From positions 1 to 61,216 of the forward strand of contig CAMYND010000034.1 of assembly GCA_947259645.1 (NCBI GenBank): a DNA stretch of 61,216 nt. Direction: 5' to 3'. Positions 34,769-45,659 of the stretch are shown one piece after another; position 1 is the first letter of the stretch; each line of letters opens with the position of its first letter. Source of the stretch: Thermodesulfovibrionia bacterium. GTDB taxonomy: Bacteria > Nitrospirota > Thermodesulfovibrionia > UBA6902. Below the pieces are notes generated by a model, which saw nothing but the letters and a program-made list of their open reading frames with translations, was not told the origin of the DNA and searched no databases. A program made the position numbers and the translations under genes.

Positions 34769-37387
34769 ATGAGAACAGATAAATTTACAGTAAAAAGCCA
34801 GGAGGCGATTCAGAAGGCCCAGGACCTGGCTCAACAGAACGGGAACCAGCAGGTTGATGTCGCACACCTGCTGCAAGTCCTGATGGAAGAAGGGACCGCC
34901 CTTGAGATTATTCAGGCGCTGAACATTGATGTCGCAACCCTGAATAAGGAAATAGAAGCTGAGATCGCAAAAATACCTAAAGTCCTGGGACCCTCACCGG
35001 TCGGCCAGCTCTACGTTACCCAGGAATTGAAAAATGTATTTGATGCTGCCTTTAAAGAAGCAGAGTACCTGAAAGACGAGTTCGTAAGTGTGGAGCACCT
35101 GCTTCTGGGAATCATTAAAACAAAAAACGGGCCGGAAGCAGTTCTCCGAAAACTCGGTGTGACAAAGGACAAGGCCCTTGCGGCAATGCGCCAGATACGG
35201 GGTTCCCAGCGGGTCACTGACCCTGAGCCGGAAGATAAATACCAGGCGTTAAAAAAATATTCCAAGGACCTGACAGAACTCTCCAGAAGAGGAAAGCTTG
35301 ATCCTGTTATCGGTCGGGATGATGAGATACGAAGAGTCATTCAGGTGCTGTCAAGAAGAACAAAAAACAACCCCGTTGTTATCGGTGAGCCTGGTGTTGG
35401 AAAGACCGCAATCGCAGAGGGGCTGGCGCAGCGTATCACTTCAGGAGACGTACCCCAGAGTCTCAAGGACAAACGGGTGGTTTCACTTGATATGGGATCT
35501 CTTGTTGCCGGCGCAAAATACAGAGGTGAGTTCGAAGACAGGCTGAAAGCGGTCCTCAAGGAAATAGAAGAGGCCCAGGGCACTGTCATCCTCTTTATTG
35601 ACGAACTGCATACCGTAGTCGGGGCCGGCGCAGCTGAAGGCGCAATAGACGCATCCAACATGCTTAAGCCCGCGCTGGCGAGGGGGGATCTCAGGTGTGT
35701 TGGCGCGACAACACTGAATGAGTACCGCAAGTACATTGAAAAGGACCCTGCCCTTGAACGGCGGTTCCAGCCTGTTTTTGTAAAGGAGCCGACAGTAGAG
35801 GATACGATATCCATACTTCGGGGACTGAAGGAGCGGTATGAAGTCCACCATGGTGTGACCATAACAGATTCAGCCCTCGTTGCCGCGGCAGTCCTGAGCA
35901 ACAGATATATCTCTGACCGATTTCTGCCGGACAAGGCCATTGACCTTGTGGATGAGTCAGCGGCGCGGCTCAAAATGGAAATCGAAAGTATGCCCACAGA
36001 GCTTGATGAACTGGAGAGGAAACTGAGACAGTATGAGATCGAACAGCAGGCGGTTATGAAAGAGAAGGACGAAGCCTCGAAAGACCGGCTTGAGCGTATC
36101 AAGAAAGAGATCGCGCAACTCAGTAAAAAAAGAGATGCTCTCAAGGCTCAGTGGATTGCTGAAAAAGAGGTTATCGAGAAAGTCAGCTCCATCAAGGAGG
36201 AACTGGAGCATACAAAAGTTGAAGCTGAAAAGGCAGAGAGAGAAGGAGACCTCAACCGGGCGGCTGAATTGAAATACGGCAGGCTCACAGAACTTCATAA
36301 ACAGCTTGAAGAGGAAAATGCCAATGTTGCGGCCCAGACGGATTCGGGGAGAATGCTTAAGGAAGAAGTTGACGAGGAGGATGTGGCGCAGATTGTTTCC
36401 CGGTGGACAGGGATCCCGGTCAGTAAAATGATGGAAGGGGATGTTCAGAAACTCCTGAAGATGGAAGAGAGACTCAGGATGCGGGTTGTTGGTCAGGAGG
36501 AAGCCATAACAGCGGTGTCCAATGCTGTCAGACGCGCGAGGGCCGGAATACAGGATCCGGACAGACCGATCGGTTCCTTTATCTTTCTTGGACCAACCGG
36601 TGTTGGGAAGACAGAGCTTGCACGTGCCCTGGCTGAATTTCTCTTTGACGAAGAGGAAGCCATGATCAGGATTGATATGTCAGAGTACCAGGAGCGGCAT
36701 ACGGTATCGCGCCTTCTTGGTGCACCCCCGGGCTATGTCGGGTATGATGAGGGCGGACAGTTGACTGAAGCGATCAGGCGGAAACCCTATGCGGTCATAC
36801 TTTTTGATGAAGTGGAAAAGGCCCATCCCGAAGTATTCAACACCCTGCTGCAGCTTCTTGACGACGGCCGGCTCACTGATGGACAAGGCAGGACCGTTGA
36901 CTTCAGGAACACAGTTATAATAATGACATCCAATATAGGAAGTCAGCACATCCAGGAAATGATGACCGAGTGGACTGATGAGGAGCAGCTTCAGAAAGGG
37001 GTCATGGAAGACCTGAAAAATTTCTTCAAGCCTGAATTCTTAAACAGGGTTGATGAGATTATCATATTTCATGCCCTGACAAAAGAGCTCCTTGTGAAGA
37101 TCGTTGACATACAGATAAACAGGATGAAACATTATCTGAGAGAAAAGCATATTGAACTGGACCTGACAGAGAGGGCCAAAGCCTACCTCGCGGAAGTCGG
37201 GTTTGATACGCTGTATGGTGCACGGCCGCTGAAAAGAGCTATCCAGAAGGAAGTGCTGAACTCTCTTGCCACCGAAATACTTGGAGGCTCGTTTAAGGCG
37301 GGAGACTTAATAGAAGTAGACCTGGAAGATGGAAAAATATCTTTTAGACAGAAAAAGATGAACGCAAAAGAGAATGTTTCAACCTAA
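34769..37387 (+). CDS. clpB: ATP-dependent disaggregase ClpB
   Basis: 872 residues from the ATG at 34769, preceded by GGAGGGAG (an in-frame TTG lies 15 bp earlier). N-domain (~1-145), AAA1 with [14 protein letters not shown] and [15 protein letters not shown], a middle coiled coil (~400-525, heptad-rich and Glu/Lys-rich), AAA2 with [14 protein letters not shown] and [16 protein letters not shown], and the C-terminal [13 protein letters not shown]. Solubilises aggregates with DnaK/DnaJ. Last gene of the chaperone operon. Confidence 0.97.
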   Translation: MRTDKFTVKSQEAIQKAQDLAQQNGNQQVDVAHLLQVLMEEGTALEIIQALNIDVATLNKEIEAEIAKIPKVLGPSPVGQLYVTQELKNVFDAAFKEAEYLKDEFVSVEHLLLGIIKTKNGPEAVLRKLGVTKDKALAAMRQIRGSQRVTDPEPEDKYQALKKYSKDLTELSRRGKLDPVIGRDDEIRRVIQVLSRRTKNNPVVIGEPGVGKTAIAEGLAQRITSGDVPQSLKDKRVVSLDMGSLVAGAKYRGEFEDRLKAVLKEIEEAQGTVILFIDELHTVVGAGAAEGAIDASNMLKPALARGDLRCVGATTLNEYRKYIEKDPALERRFQPVFVKEPTVEDTISILRGLKERYEVHHGVTITDSALVAAAVLSNRYISDRFLPDKAIDLVDESAARLKMEIESMPTELDELERKLRQYEIEQQAVMKEKDEASKDRLERIKKEIAQLSKKRDALKAQWIAEKEVIEKVSSIKEELEHTKVEAEKAEREGDLNRAAELKYGRLTELHKQLEEENANVAAQTDSGRMLKEEVDEEDVAQIVSRWTGIPVSKMMEGDVQKLLKMEERLRMRVVGQEEAITAVSNAVRRARAGIQDPDRPIGSFIFLGPTGVGKTELARALAEFLFDEEEAMIRIDMSEYQERHTVSRLLGAPPGYVGYDEGGQLTEAIRRKPYAVILFDEVEKAHPEVFNTLLQLLDDGRLTDGQGRTVDFRNTVIIMTSNIGSQHIQEMMTEWTDEEQLQKGVMEDLKNFFKPEFLNRVDEIIIFHALTKELLVKIVDIQINRMKHYLREKHIELDLTERAKAYLAEVGFDTLYGARPLKRAIQKEVLNSLATEILGGSFKAGDLIEVDLEDGKISFRQKKMNAKENVST

Positions 37388-37416
37388 AAGAAGATATTCC
37401 ATTGACCCTTCTTCAG

Positions 37417-37444
37417 CAGGAGCAGCTCCTGACAGCTGCTCCTG
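37417..37444 (+). terminator. Hairpin after clpB
   Basis: 11-bp stem CAGGAGCAGCT / AGCTGCTCCTG with a 6-nt loop, 30 bp after the clpB stop codon. No strong T-run follows. Confidence 0.6.
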
Positions 37445-37474
37445 TATATGCTACGATTATAGAGCTAAAAAAAG

Positions 37475-37502
37475 TTGACTTAAAAGTCCTGTAATTTATA
37501 CA
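37475..37502 (+). promoter_or_regulatory. Possible sigma-70 promoter before ligand-binding lipoprotein
   Basis: TTGACT at 37475-37480 and TATACA at 37497-37502, 16 bp apart, 32 bp before the GTG start. The region also contains a GACTT-AA-AAGTC inverted repeat at the -35. Confidence 0.4.
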
Positions 37503-37533
37503 GTTAAAGATCAGAAAGATACAAAGGTAAAGC

Positions 37534-38670
37534 GTGAATCAATGCTCCGTTAATAAACTGCTGCCTCACCTCCTGTTCTACACGTTTCTTCTCACCGCCG
37601 TTCTTTTCTTGCAATCCTGTGAAATGAACAAACCGGTAAAAATCGGTTTTGTTGGAGGACTGACCGGTCGTGTTGCGGACCTTGGCATTGCGGGGCGGGA
37701 TGGGGTTATTCTGGCTATTGAGGATCTGAACCGAAAAGGTGGAATCAATAGACGTCCTGTCACGCTGCTCATAAGGGACGACATGCAGAACAGTGAGACA
37801 GCTCTGCAGGCAGATAAAGAGCTTATCGCAAGTGGTGTGTCAGCGATAATAGGTCATATGACAAGTTCCATGTCAATGGCAGCAGTAAAACTGATGAACG
37901 AGAAAAAGGTGCTTATGATCAGCCCGACTACCAGTACGAACGAACTGAGCGGTCTTGATGATTATTTTTTCCGTGTCTATCCTGCGAGTTCCAATGCAGC
38001 GCAGCGACTGGCAAGACATGCATTTCAGGATATGGGACTGAACAATATTTCAGTTATCTATGACATCGGCAACAGGGCATATACAGAAAGCAAATATAAA
38101 CACTTTAAAGAGGCCTTTGAGGCGCACGGTGGAAACATTGTGGTAGGGCTCACCTATACATCAGGGCCGGATCTGAGATTTTATGATCTGGCTAACTACA
38201 TAACCGCAAAAAAAACAGATGGCCTGCTCATTCTGGCAAATGCCATGGACACGGCGATGATATGTCAGCAATTAATGAAAATCGGGAAGCTCATGTCGGT
38301 GGTAACAGGTGAGTGGTCTGTTACTGATGATATATTGAAATTTGGCGGACGGGCTGTTGAGGGTATTCACTTTTTTCATACCTTTGACAGAGAAAACACA
38401 ACCCCGCGCTTCGTTGAGTTCAGGAAATCATTTAAGCAGAGATTCGGATATGATGCCGGGTTTGCTTCAGCCCATGCCTATGATTCAGCCAACGTGTTAT
38501 TTGAGGCCCTCAGGGAAAATAGCGACCCTGCTTCCCTGAAAGAGACCATCAGGGATAAAAGTGTTTTTGAGGGACTTCAGGCAGCCCTGAAATTTGATGA
38601 GTTTGGGGACATAGAACGGGATCTTTTTTTGATGACAGTCAGGGATGGCCAGTTCAGGATTATAGAATAA
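37534..38670 (+). CDS. Branched-chain amino acid-type (LivK-like) binding lipoprotein
   Basis: 378 residues, GTG start. Lipobox LFLQSC at ~29. Periplasmic binding protein type 1 fold: IGFVGGLTGRVADLGIAGRDGV (in part), GVSAIIGHMTSSMSMAA, MISPTTSTNELSG, FASAHAYDSANVLFEAL. No permease or ATPase follows; instead the next gene, 4 bp later, is a hybrid sensor kinase. This suggests that the lipoprotein senses a ligand for the kinase rather than feeding a transporter. Confidence 0.88.
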   Translation: MNQCSVNKLLPHLLFYTFLLTAVLFLQSCEMNKPVKIGFVGGLTGRVADLGIAGRDGVILAIEDLNRKGGINRRPVTLLIRDDMQNSETALQADKELIASGVSAIIGHMTSSMSMAAVKLMNEKKVLMISPTTSTNELSGLDDYFFRVYPASSNAAQRLARHAFQDMGLNNISVIYDIGNRAYTESKYKHFKEAFEAHGGNIVVGLTYTSGPDLRFYDLANYITAKKTDGLLILANAMDTAMICQQLMKIGKLMSVVTGEWSVTDDILKFGGRAVEGIHFFHTFDRENTTPRFVEFRKSFKQRFGYDAGFASAHAYDSANVLFEALRENSDPASLKETIRDKSVFEGLQAALKFDEFGDIERDLFLMTVRDGQFRIIE

Positions 38671-38674
38671 CTAT

Positions 38675-41600
38675 ATGGCAAATACGAGAAACCTGAAAAA
38701 AGATATTGTGAGGCGCCTTATCCTCGCCTCATTAATTCCGTTGCTGGCAGTCGGTCTTCTCTCCTATGTTTATCTGAGGCAACAAATTACCGACAGTATC
38801 CACACAAAAAATGAACTTCTTGCAAATGCGGTTGCAGGAGAAGTTCGGGCTATTCTCCGTGAACCATTAACAATTTTGCAGGGAGTGACCTCTTTCCTTT
38901 CAGACCATAAGCATACCGCAGCTGAAGTAAACAGCTCTCTTGATGGAGCTGTACAGTGGACAGGTTATTTTGAAGCTATCTATCTTCTTCAAAATGATGG
39001 CACAGTGACAAATGTTGGCCTTGCCAGGGGCCTGTCGAAAAGGCGGGAGGATTTTCTGGGGATGGATTTATCGAGACAGGACTTTTTCAAGAATGCACGC
39101 GTCGCGACGGACCCGGTATGGTCGGATATATTTATTTCTCCTGCTACGGGCCATGTGTCACTAACTATATCCATCGCCTTTGAAAGAAATATTCTTGCGG
39201 GAAGTTTCAGTGTTGAGCACCTCCAGAGACTGACAAAGAAGTTTAATGTCGGCAGTGACATAATGATGTCTATCGTTGACAAAAAAGGGGTACTTATTTT
39301 TCATACAGACCGAAAACTTGTTGATCAACGGATGAATTTAAGCAATATCGCCCCTCTCAGAATGGGTCAAAAGAGTCACGTCGGCACAGAGGAGTATCTC
39401 TTCGGTAACAGTAAATATTTGGGAAGTGTTGCTCAACTGCCTGAAACGGGCTGGCGGGTGCTTGTGTCGCAGAATGTTGAGCACGCGTATTCATCTATAA
39501 AGAAAGCGAGAAATATTTTTATTGCAGGATTAATAGGCGGTCTTATTTTGGTCGGCTTTGTGGCTGTTGTTATTGCGGACAAGCTGATAAGGCCCCTTTC
39601 CCACCTCAGGGACGGCGCCCGGGCCATTGCAGGGGGAAAGTATGACTTGGTCCTGCCACCGCAGGAACATGGGGAGACGGAAGACCTGGCAGCCAGCTTC
39701 AGAAATATGGCATCTGCAATCCAGGACCGCGAGAATATGCTCAACCAGAGAGATGAAGAGATGCGTCTTCTCCTCAGTTCTACAGCCGAAGCGATTTACG
39801 GCCTGGACATTGACGGCAATTGCACATTCTGTAACCCGTCATGTTTACGATTGCTCGGATATAAGCTTCAGGAAGATCTGATCGGTAAAAATATGCATAA
39901 CCTGATTCATCATACAAAGATTGACGGAACTCACTATCCTGTGGAGCAATGCAGTATTTACCGGGGATTTACAGCAGACAGCGGTATTCATGAAACTGAA
40001 GTAGTTTTATGGCGTGCTGATGGAACTCATTTTTTTGCTGAGTGCTGGGCATATCCTATGATCAGGGACGGCCTGGTCGTGGGAGCTGTTGTTACCTTTA
40101 TTGATATTACAGATCGCAGACGGTCTGAGGAAGCATTGAAGAAGAGCGAGGAAAATTACCGTACCCTGGTAGAGTCATTGAAAACCATTCCCTGGCGAAT
40201 GGATATAGCCACATCAAAATTTACGTACATGGGCCAGCAGGTTGAAGAGGTACTGGGATATCCTCCTGAAACATGGCAGGACTTTAATTCCTGGAAAGAG
40301 CGTCTCCATCCTGATGACCGGGAACAGGCGGTTGCATTCTGCCTGGGATCAACAGAGAGGGGTGAAGACCATGACTTTGAGTATCGTATGACTACTGCTG
40401 ACGGCAGGATTATCTGGATCAGGGATATCGTGTCTGTAATCAAGGACCGGAACAGGCCGAAGGAACTGGCCGGGTTTATGCTTGATATAACAAGGAGAAA
40501 AAAGTCCGAAGAGGGACTACGGCTGTCAGAAGAAAAATATTCAAAGGCATTCAGAGCAAGTCCCATGTTCGTCTTAATTAACAGGTTCCGGGACGGTCGC
40601 TGTATCGAGGTGAATGACGCGTTCCTGGACGCAAGCGGTTATGAGCGGAAGGAAATAATTGGGCTCAGATCGCTGGACATAAACTTATGGGTAGACCGGG
40701 AGCGGCGTAACATGATCATTACCCTTCTGCGGGAACAGGGTTCTGTCCACAATGTGGAAGCTGAATTTCAGACCAAAACCGGAGAAATAATAACGGTTCT
40801 GTATTCTGCAGAAATAGTTGAGATTGAAAATGAAGAATGTGTGCTTTCCGTTGTGTTGAATATAACTGAACGGAAAAAACTTGAAAGTCAACTTATTCAT
40901 TCCCAGAAAATGGAGTCTGTCGGAACCCTTGCGGGAGGAGTGGCCCACGAGTTTAATAATATTATTACAGCCATATTAACCTTTGCCGAGCTTATTAAAA
41001 AGAAGTTAACCGGTGAGGATAAGTCCCTGATAGACAAGGTCGATAAGATCATTTATCTGTCTAACAGGGCATCCCAGATTACCCAGGGTCTTCTCGCATT
41101 CAGCAGAAAACAGCACATTGAGTTTATACCGGTAAACCTCAACACCATCATAACGAATCTCGAAAAACTTCTGACTAAATTTATTCGTGAAGACATCAAC
41201 ATCAATATTGAGCTATCATCCGCAGAGCTCCGGATAATGGCCGCCCCTGCGCAGATCGAACAGGTCATCATAAATCTTGCAACGAACTCCCGTGATGCCA
41301 TGCCTCACGGTGGAGTCATGGAGATAAAGACAGATTGTGTGGAAATTGATGATGACTTTATCAAAAATCACGGTGTTGGTCTGACCGGGATGTACGCTCT
41401 CCTGCTCATAAAAGACTCGGGAACCGGGATGGACGAGAATACACAGGAAAAGATATTTGAGCCCTTTTTCACAACCAAGGAGGTTGGCAAAGGAACGGGA
41501 CTCGGGCTTTCCATAATTTACGGGATTGTAAAGGGACACAACGGGTATGTTTTCATTGACAGTGAACTGGGCAGAGGAACGACTGTCAGGGTGTACATTC

Positions 41601-42034
41601 CGATGACGGAAACGTCTATTGAGGATGTTACGGAAATGAAGATTGCCCCATTGCTCGGAAGAGAGGAAACTGTCCTGGTTGCCGAGGATGAAGTCCTGGT
41701 GAGGGAATCCATAGTATTGACCCTGGAGGAGTTTGGATACAAAGTGATAGAGGCAGAGGACGGAAACGACGCTGTAAATAAATATGGTCAGCATAAAAAT
41801 GAGATTGACCTGGTAATACTTGACCTCATCATGCCAGGGATGAACGGGAAAGATGTCTACAACAGAATAAAAGAGCAGTGGCCTGATATTAAAGCGATAT
41901 TTACGAGCGGCTATACAGCAGATATTATTCAGGAGAAGTCTTTCATTGAAGAAAATTTAACATTTATAACAAAACCGTTCCTGCCTGCCAGGCTTCTTTC
42001 CGCAATACGGCAGGTCCTTGGAGAAACAGCGTAA
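38675..42034 (+). CDS. Hybrid sensor histidine kinase (dCACHE-HAMP-PAS-kinase-receiver)
   Basis: 1119 residues. First membrane helix ~15-35, periplasmic double-CACHE domain (~40-285; LSRQDFFKNAR, SPATGHVSLTISI), second helix ~290-310, HAMP, then three PAS domains (~365-480, ~490-610, ~620-740), dimerisation domain with H758 (LAGGVAHEFNNIITAIL), ATPase (GTGMDENTQEKIFEPFFTTK, GTGLGLSI), and a C-terminal receiver with D1050 in VILDLIMPGMNG. Starts 4 bp after the lipoprotein gene, so they act together. No DNA-binding output follows directly. Confidence 0.93.
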   Translation: MANTRNLKKDIVRRLILASLIPLLAVGLLSYVYLRQQITDSIHTKNELLANAVAGEVRAILREPLTILQGVTSFLSDHKHTAAEVNSSLDGAVQWTGYFEAIYLLQNDGTVTNVGLARGLSKRREDFLGMDLSRQDFFKNARVATDPVWSDIFISPATGHVSLTISIAFERNILAGSFSVEHLQRLTKKFNVGSDIMMSIVDKKGVLIFHTDRKLVDQRMNLSNIAPLRMGQKSHVGTEEYLFGNSKYLGSVAQLPETGWRVLVSQNVEHAYSSIKKARNIFIAGLIGGLILVGFVAVVIADKLIRPLSHLRDGARAIAGGKYDLVLPPQEHGETEDLAASFRNMASAIQDRENMLNQRDEEMRLLLSSTAEAIYGLDIDGNCTFCNPSCLRLLGYKLQEDLIGKNMHNLIHHTKIDGTHYPVEQCSIYRGFTADSGIHETEVVLWRADGTHFFAECWAYPMIRDGLVVGAVVTFIDITDRRRSEEALKKSEENYRTLVESLKTIPWRMDIATSKFTYMGQQVEEVLGYPPETWQDFNSWKERLHPDDREQAVAFCLGSTERGEDHDFEYRMTTADGRIIWIRDIVSVIKDRNRPKELAGFMLDITRRKKSEEGLRLSEEKYSKAFRASPMFVLINRFRDGRCIEVNDAFLDASGYERKEIIGLRSLDINLWVDRERRNMIITLLREQGSVHNVEAEFQTKTGEIITVLYSAEIVEIENEECVLSVVLNITERKKLESQLIHSQKMESVGTLAGGVAHEFNNIITAILTFAELIKKKLTGEDKSLIDKVDKIIYLSNRASQITQGLLAFSRKQHIEFIPVNLNTIITNLEKLLTKFIREDININIELSSAELRIMAAPAQIEQVIINLATNSRDAMPHGGVMEIKTDCVEIDDDFIKNHGVGLTGMYALLLIKDSGTGMDENTQEKIFEPFFTTKEVGKGTGLGLSIIYGIVKGHNGYVFIDSELGRGTTVRVYIPMTETSIEDVTEMKIAPLLGREETVLVAEDEVLVRESIVLTLEEFGYKVIEAEDGNDAVNKYGQHKNEIDLVILDLIMPGMNGKDVYNRIKEQWPDIKAIFTSGYTADIIQEKSFIEENLTFITKPFLPARLLSAIRQVLGETA

Positions 42035-42116
42035 GATCCGGAATTTGTTCTTGTTGAAAACCCTGCAGGTTTGTTCTATACTAGCCGCTCAACTTTAGGG
42101 GTCATGGAGGCATACC

Positions 42117-43988
42117 ATGGATGATACTGTTACGCGGGAAAACCCGGCTGTATTGGAAACATTAAAAAAAGTTTTTGGCTTTGAGACATTTCGTCCGGAC
42201 CAGAAAGAGATCATTGAGAATATCCTCGCGGGAAAGGACACGTTCGCTGTCATGGCCACGGGCGGAGGCAAGTCGCTCTGCTATCAGCTGCCAGCCAGAA
42301 TACTAAAGGGCACAACGGTCGTTATAAGCCCGCTCATCTCACTGATGAAGGACCAGGTAGACGGAGCCCTCGAAAACGGGATATCCGCGGCTTTCATGAA
42401 CAGTTCTCTCACTCAGAAGGAGGCAGCGTCTGTATTCAAACGTCTCAGGGAGAACTCCCTCGACCTGCTTTATCTTGCGCCGGAGCGTTTTGCTGTAGGA
42501 AATTTTATCCAGGAGTTAACATCTCTTCCGCTTTCGCTCTTTGCTGTTGATGAGGCCCATTGCATCTCCGAGTGGGGCCATGACTTCCGGCCCGACTACC
42601 TGGGCCTTTCTTCCATCAGAAAAATATTTCCGGACGTACCTGTGGCAGCGTTTACAGCTACTGCAACCAGGAGAGTGCAGTCTGACATTATCAGTAAACT
42701 CAATCTTCATAGCCCCTTTATCGTCCGGGCTTCTTTTGACCGGCCCAACCTCATTTATCGTGTAGAGAGCAAAAGAGGTCTGAAGGACCAGGTTCTCGGT
42801 ATTGTGAAAAAGCATTCCGGTGAACCGGGGATTATCTATCGAACTACCCGTGACTCTGTAATGGCTATGGCAGGGATGCTTAAGGCAAAGGGGATCAGGG
42901 CCCTGCCCTACCACGCCGGGTTAACACAGGAGGAGAGAACGGCAAACCAGGAGGCCTTCAACAGAGATGAAGTCGATGTTATTGTTGCGACGATAGCTTT
43001 TGGTATGGGGATAGACAAATCAAATGTGCGGTTTATTATTCATGCTGATCTCCCGAAAAATATGGAAGGCTATTACCAGGAAACAGGGCGGGCCGGCCGT
43101 GACGGGGAGCCGGCAGAATGCGTTCTCTTCTTTGGGAGAGGGGATATTTCGAAGATCAGGTATTTTATCGACCAGACAGAAGATGACGAGGAGCGCGCCG
43201 CTGCCATGGAAAAACTGCATAAGATGGTGAAGTACGCGTCACATAATGTGTGCAGGAGAAAACAGCTTTTGCAATACTTTGGAGAGACGGTTCTGAATGA
43301 TAACTGCGGCTCCTGCGATATCTGTACCGGAAAGGTTGAAATAATTGATATCACTATCGATGCTCAGATCGTGATGTCCGCAATGTCCAGGACAGGACAG
43401 AGGTTCGGCATCATGCACATTATCGAGATCGTTACCGGAGCTGACACAAAACGTATCAGGGAACTTGAGCACAACAAAATAAAGACCTACGGCGTTGGCA
43501 GGGAGAAAGACAAAAACCACTGGAGGCTTATCGTTGATGAGCTTTTAGCCCAGGACATTATACTTCACGATGGTGACCGGTACCCTGTACTGAAGTTGAC
43601 GGATAAGGGTAAAAAAGTGCTCTTTGGTAGTGGAAAGGTCAGTGCCCTCAAAAGAGAAGAGAGCGGAAGAAAAAAACGAGGTAGCAAGGCAGCGGCTTTC
43701 GGGCCCTTCGATGAAGATCTTTTTGAGAGGCTGCGTCTGCTCCGCAAGGGGCTTTCTGATAAGCAGAAGGTGCCGCCCTATATCATATTCTCTGATAAAA
43801 CACTTCATGAGATGTGCAGGTATTACCCTGTGGAGCTCAATGATATGGCCGGGATTACCGGTGTTGGAGATTCAAAGCTCGGGCGCTACGGAAAAGACTT
43901 TACGCGTGAGATACAATCTTATCTCGATGAAAATCCCGATATATATCCTATGCAGACAGGAGCTTCTTCGCCAGGAGTCTCAGAATGA
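42117..43988 (+). CDS. recQ: RecQ family DNA helicase
   Basis: 623 residues after GGAGG. Superfamily 2 3'-5' helicase: FGFETFRPDQKEIIENIL, ATGGGKSLCYQLPA (Walker A), DEAHCISEWGHDFRP (DExH), TATATRRV, GMGIDKSNVRFIIHADLP, ETGRAGRDGEP; zinc cysteines CRRKQLLQYFGE and CGSCDIC; winged-helix RQC (~390-480); and a C-terminal HRDC domain. Acts in DNA repair and recombination restart. Single gene. Confidence 0.96.
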   Translation: MDDTVTRENPAVLETLKKVFGFETFRPDQKEIIENILAGKDTFAVMATGGGKSLCYQLPARILKGTTVVISPLISLMKDQVDGALENGISAAFMNSSLTQKEAASVFKRLRENSLDLLYLAPERFAVGNFIQELTSLPLSLFAVDEAHCISEWGHDFRPDYLGLSSIRKIFPDVPVAAFTATATRRVQSDIISKLNLHSPFIVRASFDRPNLIYRVESKRGLKDQVLGIVKKHSGEPGIIYRTTRDSVMAMAGMLKAKGIRALPYHAGLTQEERTANQEAFNRDEVDVIVATIAFGMGIDKSNVRFIIHADLPKNMEGYYQETGRAGRDGEPAECVLFFGRGDISKIRYFIDQTEDDEERAAAMEKLHKMVKYASHNVCRRKQLLQYFGETVLNDNCGSCDICTGKVEIIDITIDAQIVMSAMSRTGQRFGIMHIIEIVTGADTKRIRELEHNKIKTYGVGREKDKNHWRLIVDELLAQDIILHDGDRYPVLKLTDKGKKVLFGSGKVSALKREESGRKKRGSKAAAFGPFDEDLFERLRLLRKGLSDKQKVPPYIIFSDKTLHEMCRYYPVELNDMAGITGVGDSKLGRYGKDFTREIQSYLDENPDIYPMQTGASSPGVSE

Positions 43989-44149
43989 TATTTTTAATGC
44001 CCCTTATGACTGGTTAGGAGATAGAATGAAATTGTACATTGCCCTGTGTCTTAAGCAATAAATCAAAATTAACTTGCCCCTTCCCCCGACACCGTATATA
44101 ATACAGAAAGTATTGTTATTTTCAAGAACTTCTTCCCGGATAGTGACCT

Positions 44150-45598
44150 ATGGCTCAGAAGAGAAGGCATACTGACAAAAGAGTTGGAAAAGAGTCTGAC
44201 ACTCGGGAAAAAGATACGTTATACCACTTGTGGGAAGCCCTTCAAATACCTTTGAAAACAGACAAGATTCTTCCTGATTCACCAGAGTCCCCGTTAAATA
44301 TAATTGCTGACCTGAAGAATCTGAAGGACAAACAGGTGATAAACCATCAGGAGGCTATCTCAGCACCCTCAGCAGGTGAGGCTTCTGACAGCCTGTTGCA
44401 GAAGACCTGTGAGAAGACGTCCGGAGCTGTATTAATTGTCGAGCCGAACGAGTTGATTGTCGTGTACTGCAATAAAGCGACTGAAGAGATATTGGGTTAT
44501 CACAATATAGATGCTCTGGGAAAAGACACTCGATTTCTCTTTGAAAATGAACATGATTACGGGAAATTCTGGAAAACAGCTGTATCATCTCTGAAAAAAA
44601 ACGATTCTTTCAGTGCTGAATGGAAAATGAAACGAAAGGATGGTTCGCTATTCCCGGTCGGGATACAGGTAACCAGAATATTCAACGAAGCAGGTGAATA
44701 TATTTACGGAGTTGAACTGATTCAGGACAGAACCGCACTGAAAAGGACTGATGATGAATTCACCCATCCTCAGGAAATGCTGCGTATTGCTGAAAAGATT
44801 TCAAATATGGGCAGCTGGGAGTGGAAGCTGGACCTGAACAAAATAATATTGTCAACGAATGCTTGCAGCATTTATGGAATAGACCCGGAAGATTTTGACG
44901 GAACTATCGATTCATTACTAAAGAAAATACATCCTGATGACAGGGAGAATGTCATTGAAAAAATGGGCAGGCTCAACAAAGAGCAAAAAAAGGATCTCTC
45001 TGAGTACCGAATAATAAACGCTGATAATGAAGAAAGGATACTATCTGTTTCATACATAGTCAGGAGAAGTGATAAAGGAAAAATAGCCAGAATCATTGCA
45101 CTGATACAGGATATTACAGAACTGAAGACGGCTGATGCCGCCCTAAGAAAAAGTATGCTTTCTGAGTCAATGCTCAGAGACAGGGCCGGCAGCCTGGAAA
45201 ATATAAACAGTGTCCTCAGGAAGCTAATCAAACAGTGCAACATTGAAAAAGAATCATCACAAAAAAATATAGCAAAGAATATTCATAAGCGTGTTCTGCC
45301 CCTTGTTAAAAAAATGAAGGCCGGGAAGGTTAAAGCAAGCCAGTTGTCTGCTCTGAAAGAAAGCCTTGAAAAACTGGCTTCATCCTTTGAGCGGACGATA
45401 ACCGTCGAGAAGTTCAAACTTCACCCAATAGAAATGGAAATCTGCAGTTTAATCAGAGGGGGCCTGACAAACAGGGATATAGCAGAGCATCTTCACCTGT
45501 CAGTACAAGTGATAGAGAAACACCGGAAAGAAATCAGGCAGAAATTTGGTACAACAAACAAAAGAGTTAACCTCAGGTCCTATCTGCAAAGCATCTAA
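44150..45598 (+). CDS. PAS-domain transcription regulator with LuxR-type HTH
   Basis: 482 residues. Two PAS domains (~85-195 with VEPNELIVVYCNKATEEILGY; ~205-325 with MGSWEWKLDLNKI and IHPDDRENV), a helical linker (~330-415), and a C-terminal LuxR/GerE helix-turn-helix (GLTNRDIAEHLHLSVQVIEKHRKEIRQK in part). No phospho-acceptor domain, so a one-component or kinase-coupled regulator; target unknown. Confidence 0.88.
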   Translation: MAQKRRHTDKRVGKESDTREKDTLYHLWEALQIPLKTDKILPDSPESPLNIIADLKNLKDKQVINHQEAISAPSAGEASDSLLQKTCEKTSGAVLIVEPNELIVVYCNKATEEILGYHNIDALGKDTRFLFENEHDYGKFWKTAVSSLKKNDSFSAEWKMKRKDGSLFPVGIQVTRIFNEAGEYIYGVELIQDRTALKRTDDEFTHPQEMLRIAEKISNMGSWEWKLDLNKIILSTNACSIYGIDPEDFDGTIDSLLKKIHPDDRENVIEKMGRLNKEQKKDLSEYRIINADNEERILSVSYIVRRSDKGKIARIIALIQDITELKTADAALRKSMLSESMLRDRAGSLENINSVLRKLIKQCNIEKESSQKNIAKNIHKRVLPLVKKMKAGKVKASQLSALKESLEKLASSFERTITVEKFKLHPIEMEICSLIRGGLTNRDIAEHLHLSVQVIEKHRKEIRQKFGTTNKRVNLRSYLQSI

Positions 45599-45659
45599 TT
45601 TCAAGACCGTACATGTTAAAGCGCCTCAGTAATTTCCATTGAAGGGAGGATTGTCAATA

